This document shows positions 6,971-9,742 of a stretch of DNA of 9,742 nt, one piece after another (positions within the stretch are counted from its first letter, which is position 1; each line of letters opens with the position of its first letter). Source of the DNA: Deltaproteobacteria bacterium. GTDB lineage: Bacteria > Desulfobacterota > DSM-4660 > Desulfatiglandales > HGW-15. The stretch lies in contig JAFDIX010000131.1 in assembly GCA_019307805.1 (NCBI GenBank), positions 1 through 9,742 on the forward strand, read 5' to 3'. A program made the translations under genes and the position numbers. Below the pieces are notes generated by a model. That model did not search any database, had not been told where the DNA came from, and saw nothing but the letters and a program-made list of their open reading frames with translations.

Positions 6971-7441
6971 ATGAAACAACTCATGCGTATCACCATAAAC
7001 GGCGTGAATTATGAAGAAGAAATCGATGTACGAAGGACCCTGTTGGAAGTTCTGCGGGAGAACTTCGGTTTGACCGGCACAAAAAGGGCCTGCAATGAGG
7101 GAGAGTGTGGTGTGTGCACGGTCCTGATGGATGGCAAGCCCGTGGCCTCATGCCTGGTTCTGGCGGTAGAGGCCCAGGGCAGGGAAATTGAGACTGTGGA
7201 AGGGGTGGCTGAAGAAGATGAACTGCATCCACTGCAGCAGGCCTTTCTGGAACACGGGGCCTTTCAATGCGGCTTCTGTACCCCGGGGACATTGATGACG
7301 GCCAAGGGCCTTCTCGAGGAAAATCCCAGTCCCACGGAAGGTGAGGTACGGCATGCCATTGCCGGTAATCTCTGCCGTTGCACGGGATATACCAAATACG
7401 TAGACGCCGTTATGGATGCCGCTGATAAGATGAAAAAATGA
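6971..7441 (+). CDS. Molybdenum hydroxylase small subunit, 2x[2Fe-2S]
   Basis: This 156-residue electron-transfer subunit is the usual size for HcrC/CoxS-type proteins. The plant-ferredoxin-like N-domain binds the first cluster through C41-x4-C46-x2-C49 (in ACNEGECGVCTV) and C61. The helical C-domain binds the second cluster through C100-x2-C103 (QCGFCTPG) and C135-x-C137 (NLCRCTGY). All eight ligands are present, and Q99 precedes C100 as in the family, near the Mo-pterin. The start is ATG 6971 after AGGAGG at 6958-6963 (7-nt spacing), which itself lies in the last codons of the preceding small gene. ATG 6983 (MRITING) is a less likely alternative. The stop overlaps the next ligase start (ATGA at 7438-7441), so translation is probably coupled. 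It passes electrons between the Mo site of the L subunit and the FAD of the M subunit. There are no oddities. Confidence 0.96.
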   Translation: MKQLMRITINGVNYEEEIDVRRTLLEVLRENFGLTGTKRACNEGECGVCTVLMDGKPVASCLVLAVEAQGREIETVEGVAEEDELHPLQQAFLEHGAFQCGFCTPGTLMTAKGLLEENPSPTEGEVRHAIAGNLCRCTGYTKYVDAVMDAADKMKK

Positions 7442-9225
7442 TGAAAGATCGAAAAACTCACAGAGACGTCATAAAAGGATGGCACCCCTATTCCCATGAA
7501 GAGGTCAGCCGATATGTGACCCAGGGACTGTGGCCCAACCTGACCGTGTGTGACTGCCTGGACCGCAATGCCAAGATCTTTCCCCATAAGCTGGCAGTGG
7601 CCGATGGGGTTCAGGAGCTCACCTGGAAAGAACTCCGGCAGAGAGCCAATCGATTGGCCATCCACCTGAAAAGGCTGGGCATTGAATACGGTGACTTCTT
7701 TGTCCTGCAGTTGCCCAATGTGGTAGAGTTTATGGACATGTTCTTCGCTCTCAACCGCATTGGCGCCGTTCCCATCATGTGCCTTCCCAGACATCGCCGC
7801 CTGGAGATCGATCACGAGTTGAGGGTCCATGAGGCAAAGGGCATCTGTGTCGCCGTGGGAGAAAAGTTCGATTATGTGGGGGTGGTGGAAGAACTTCGCC
7901 CGGCTCACCCCCATTTGCAGGTCCTCCTGACGACCCGGGAGCCTGCACCCCCCGACTGGCATTCCCTGGGAAAACTCCTCAATGAAGAGATAGAAAAGGA
8001 TTATGGGAATGATTACCTGGACCAATTCGCACCCGTTCCCGATGACATCTGCATAGAACAGCTCTCCGGCGGCACGACCGGTGTGCCCAAGGGAATACCC
8101 AGGACCCATAATGATTATATGTGCGGATGGGATTACGTGGGCCGCGCGGCCGGCTACACCGATGACTCGGTCGGTCTGGTGGCCATCCCTGTCGCCCACA
8201 ACGCATCCATGGAAAACATCTGCGGTCCGGCCATTTTCAGGGGAGGAACCATTGTTCTTTCCCCGTCACCCGGGGCCGAAAAGACCTTTGAACTCATTGA
8301 AAGGTACCGGGCCACCCATGCCCTCATCATCCCTGTGCAAATCATCTACTGGAAAGAGGCCTATGAGCAGGGGACCCAATCCGACCTGAGTTCATTCAAG
8401 GTGCTCGCCGCAGGAGGCCAGAAGGTAAGGTCTGAGCTGGTTGAATGGTCCATTGACACCTTTGGGGTTGATTTCGTGAATACCTTTGGCATGGCAGAAG
8501 GGCCCCAGATCACCACCCGTTGGGACAGTCCCAAAGAGAGCAAGATGGTCACGGTGGGTCGGCCCATCATCTCCCACCCGGATGTGCAGATCAGGCTCGT
8601 GGACGATAACAACAAGGCCGTAAACCAGGGGGAGGTGGGAGAGCTGGTCATTAAGGGGCCCCTCACCTTCAAGGGATATTTCAGGAGTGAAGAGGAAAAC
8701 AAGGCCGCATTTGACAAAGAGGGCTTCTTTCATACCGGCGATCTCATGTCCCTTCGTGAAGACGGCCGGTATGTGGTTGAGGGGCGTAAAAAGGATGTGA
8801 TCATACGGGGCGGAGAAAATGTATACCCGGAGAGGATAGAGGACAAACTCAAGCTTCATCCCAAGGTGGCCAATTGTGCGGCCATCGGGATCCCTGACGA
8901 ACGATTCGGGGAGAAAATGTGCGCTGTTGTCCAGACCGTCAAAGGAGAAACGATCAGCTTTGATGAGATTGTCAGCTATCTCAAAGGAGAAGGCATTGCC
9001 GTTTTCCAGATGCCTGAACGGCTGGAGGTGGTGGAAGGCTGGCCTTTGACCGCCGTGAACAAAATAGACAAAAGACGTCTGCGCGCCCATGTGACGGCCA
9101 AATTGTTCCGGGAAAATGTCATCGGGAAAGGCCTTGGTGACGAATACCTCAAACGGGACAAAATAACCATCGACGATATTCTATCGGAAAAAATAAAAAT
9201 TGAATTCAGCGGCGCGCCCTCCTGA
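7438..9225 (+). CDS. EntE/DhbE-type aryl-acid adenylating ligase, probable aryl-CoA ligase (copy 2, intact)
   Basis: This 595-residue ANL-superfamily enzyme would adenylate an aryl carboxylic acid with ATP and, lacking any carrier protein nearby, probably transfer it to CoA. All core motifs are present: P-loop SGGTTGVPKG (210-219) with IPRTHNDY as in EntE; the acid-pocket VAHN (H254-N255, matching the Asn that contacts the 2-hydroxyl in DhbE); NTFGMAEGP (348-356); GFFHTGDL (D435); hinge GRKKDVIIRGGENVYPE (449-465); and TAVNKIDKRRL with the A10 lysine K542. The start is ATG 7438 (MMKD), overlapping the FeS-subunit stop by 4 nt; ATG 7441 would give one residue less. I see no strong ribosome-binding site, which fits coupled translation. 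About 45 residues follow the A10 motif, longer than EntE (about 536 aa), and both copies share this tail. In the 57-residue stretch around the P-loop, 40 residues match copy 1. Function as an aryl-acid ligase is well supported. CoA rather than carrier transfer, and the exact acid, are inferred. Confidence 0.9.
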   Translation: MMKDRKTHRDVIKGWHPYSHEEVSRYVTQGLWPNLTVCDCLDRNAKIFPHKLAVADGVQELTWKELRQRANRLAIHLKRLGIEYGDFFVLQLPNVVEFMDMFFALNRIGAVPIMCLPRHRRLEIDHELRVHEAKGICVAVGEKFDYVGVVEELRPAHPHLQVLLTTREPAPPDWHSLGKLLNEEIEKDYGNDYLDQFAPVPDDICIEQLSGGTTGVPKGIPRTHNDYMCGWDYVGRAAGYTDDSVGLVAIPVAHNASMENICGPAIFRGGTIVLSPSPGAEKTFELIERYRATHALIIPVQIIYWKEAYEQGTQSDLSSFKVLAAGGQKVRSELVEWSIDTFGVDFVNTFGMAEGPQITTRWDSPKESKMVTVGRPIISHPDVQIRLVDDNNKAVNQGEVGELVIKGPLTFKGYFRSEEENKAAFDKEGFFHTGDLMSLREDGRYVVEGRKKDVIIRGGENVYPERIEDKLKLHPKVANCAAIGIPDERFGEKMCAVVQTVKGETISFDEIVSYLKGEGIAVFQMPERLEVVEGWPLTAVNKIDKRRLRAHVTAKLFRENVIGKGLGDEYLKRDKITIDDILSEKIKIEFSGAPS

Positions 9226-9325
9226 AGCGTGTGCATGCCTTTTAGGAGGGAATAGGGCCGTTTTTGGGGAGTGTTTCACATGCTGAACGGTTACAGGGAC
9301 GAAAAAAATGTTTTGCATTTTCCGG

Positions 9326-9375
9326 TAAGCCGCCACTAGGGCGGCTTAAAGCGAAATGGATTTAACCCATTTCGC
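9326..9375. terminator. Two adjacent perfect hairpins after the operon; possible transcription end
   Basis: TAAGCCGCC-ACTAG-GGCGGCTTA (9326-9348, 9-bp stem) is followed two bases later by GCGAAATGG-N7-CCATTTCGC (9351-9375, 9-bp stem). They begin 100 bases after the ligase stop. Neither is followed by a clear T tract, so they may act as 3'-end stabilisers or be palindromic repeats and not intrinsic terminators. Confidence 0.35.
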
Positions 9376-9469
9376 GATTTAAAAACCCCGGGGCCAAGCC
9401 CCCTGCACCCCCGCCCTTTCCCGCAAAGCGGGATCTACGACAGCACGGGGCTCTCTGTTGCGGTTTTTG

Positions 9470-9498
9470 TAGACAATTTTTCAGCATTGGGTTATAAA
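9470..9498 (+). promoter_or_regulatory. Probable sigma70-type promoter for the gene at 9675
   Basis: TAGACA (9470-9475, 5 of 6 to TTGACA) and TATAAA (9493-9498, 5 of 6 to TATAAT) are separated by the optimal 17 nt. Transcription would begin near 9505 and give a leader of about 170 nt before the start codon. This is the best promoter match I noticed in the window. Confidence 0.5.
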
Positions 9499-9539
9499 AC
9501 GGTTTTACTGCAACCAAAGAGCCTAAACTCCAATGATTC

Positions 9540-9614
9540 GTGTTTTCTCATCTGAACTGCTTACGAAAGGAGGTGAAGGTTCCACGTCCGAGGACATTAC
9601 CTGATTGGTTCTGA
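9540..9614 (+). other. Possible 24-codon leader ORF containing a perfect Shine-Dalgarno sequence
   Basis: An open frame from GTG 9540 to TGA 9612-9614 ends in KVPRPRTLPDWF. It has no ribosome-binding site of its own. Inside it, AAAGGAGGTGA (9566-9576) is fully complementary to the 16S rRNA 3' end, yet no ATG, GTG or TTG follows at normal spacing. Only an in-frame GTG inside the motif (9573) is present. Either a very short peptide starts there, or the motif acts as a ribosome standby or structural element. Coding status is doubtful. Confidence 0.2.
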
Positions 9615-9619
9615 AAGAC

Positions 9620-9658
9620 ATGAAGAAAATTTTTCTTCATCATGTGCTCACCATTTAA
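9620..9658 (+). other. Possible 12-residue leader peptide MKKIFLHHVLTI overlapping a perfect palindrome
   Basis: ATG 9620 opens 12 codons ending at TAA 9656-9658, just before the AGGAGG of the next gene. Its first seven codons coincide with a perfect inverted repeat: ATGAAGAAAA (9620-9629) and its complement at 9631-9640 around a single T. The sequence could be an operator, a hairpin masking translation, or a true leader peptide whose translation opens the downstream ribosome-binding site. Upstream Shine-Dalgarno support is weak. Confidence 0.25.
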
Positions 9659-9674
9659 AAGAGGAGGAATTGGC

Positions 9675-9742
9675 ATGAGACGGAAGAAATCAGTCATTAT
9701 AGCCGGGATCGTGTGTTTGGTATTTGCAGTAGGTGTATTATC
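9675..9742 (+). CDS. N-terminus of an exported or membrane-anchored protein (cut by window end)
   Basis: Only the first 22 residues are visible. MRRKKSVIIAG gives a positively charged start, and IIAGIVCLVFAVGVL is a hydrophobic core, as in a signal peptide or membrane anchor. The start is very well supported by AGGAGG at 9662-9667, 7 nt before ATG 9675. A probable promoter and a 170-nt leader precede it, so this is a separate transcription unit from the ligase operon. A periplasmic binding protein or other envelope protein would fit an uptake role for the pathway substrate, but nothing in the visible part shows this. There is no lipobox in the visible residues. Confidence 0.7.
   Translation, partial: MRRKKSVIIAGIVCLVFAVGVL

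Larger units (their letters stand above)
9226..9674. other. Gene-free region between operon end and next gene: hairpins, promoter and leader
   Basis: The first part (9226-9440) holds a weak AT-rich stem (AAAATG/CATTTT, 9305-9321) and two good hairpins (9326-9348, 9351-9375). It then runs into GC-rich strings: CCCCGGGG, GGGGC-CAA-GCCCC at 9390-9402, and CCCGC-AAA-GCGGG at 9420-9432. A weak stem CGACAG/CTGTTG (9438-9460) followed by a T5 run could terminate transcription. The second part (from about 9470) holds a probable promoter and a leader of about 170 nt for the gene at 9675. I find no gene longer than a leader peptide on either strand. Confidence 0.6.

Noticed and set aside
7264..8199. 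Minus-strand open frame of 311 codons opposite ligase copy 2.
   Set aside because: It is a shadow of the well-supported plus-strand ligase and FeS subunit. Similar antisense frames occur opposite ligase copy 1, as expected from codon bias.
1..9742. CRISPR arrays, tRNA or rRNA genes, insertion sequences, phage genes.
   Set aside because: I found no regularly spaced repeats, no tRNA- or rRNA-like sequence, and no transposase or phage reading frame.

Overview
The window reads as a chromosomal catabolic locus of an anaerobic, probably Desulfobacterota-like bacterium. That placement is inference. It rests on the medium-high GC content, the gene content (a molybdenum hydroxylase of the 4-hydroxybenzoyl-CoA reductase/xanthine dehydrogenase family beside aryl-acid ligases), and small intergenic repeats of the AGACAGGATTnACAGGAT type. 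All recognisable genes are on the plus strand.

Layout. Positions 201-974 encode an IclR-family regulator. Fifty-nine bases downstream, 1034-2801 holds an EntE/DhbE-type aryl-acid adenylating ligase. It is broken by what looks like a 20-nt deletion at about 2429-2433, so it is annotated as a pseudogene (or a split gene or assembly error). A gene-free patchwork of hairpins and short repeats follows at 2802-3489. A tightly packed operon then runs from 3490 to 9225: molybdopterin subunit (3490-5784), FAD subunit (5781-6674, GTG start), a 68-residue protein ending in Gly-Gly-Gly (6761-6967), the 2x[2Fe-2S] subunit (6971-7441), and an intact second ligase (7438-9225). The L/M and S/ligase junctions each overlap by 4 nt. 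After the operon, 9226-9674 carries hairpins, a plausible sigma70 promoter, and a leader with possible tiny reading frames and a palindrome. A new gene starts at 9675 with a membrane or signal-type N-terminus and runs off the window.

How the genes may work together. The ligase would activate a (hydroxy)aryl or heteroaryl carboxylic acid, most simply to its CoA thioester since no aryl-carrier protein is present. The L/M/S enzyme would then hydroxylate or dehydroxylate the activated ring, passing electrons from Mo-pterin through [2Fe-2S] centres to FAD. The FAD subunit lacks the Cys-rich insertion that carries the extra [4Fe-4S] cluster in classical 4-hydroxybenzoyl-CoA reductase. This argues against simply naming the complex HcrABC and favours an oxidative hydroxylase. 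The IclR protein is the obvious candidate regulator. The substrate cannot be read from the sequence.

Main points for a second look: the ligase paralogues bracketing the oxidoreductase, with one copy broken by an exactly locatable deletion; the missing FeS insertion in the FAD subunit; the small Gly-Gly-Gly protein, whose layout recalls ThiS/MoaD; the conserved C-terminal extension of both ligases; and the unusual leader of the gene at 9675.
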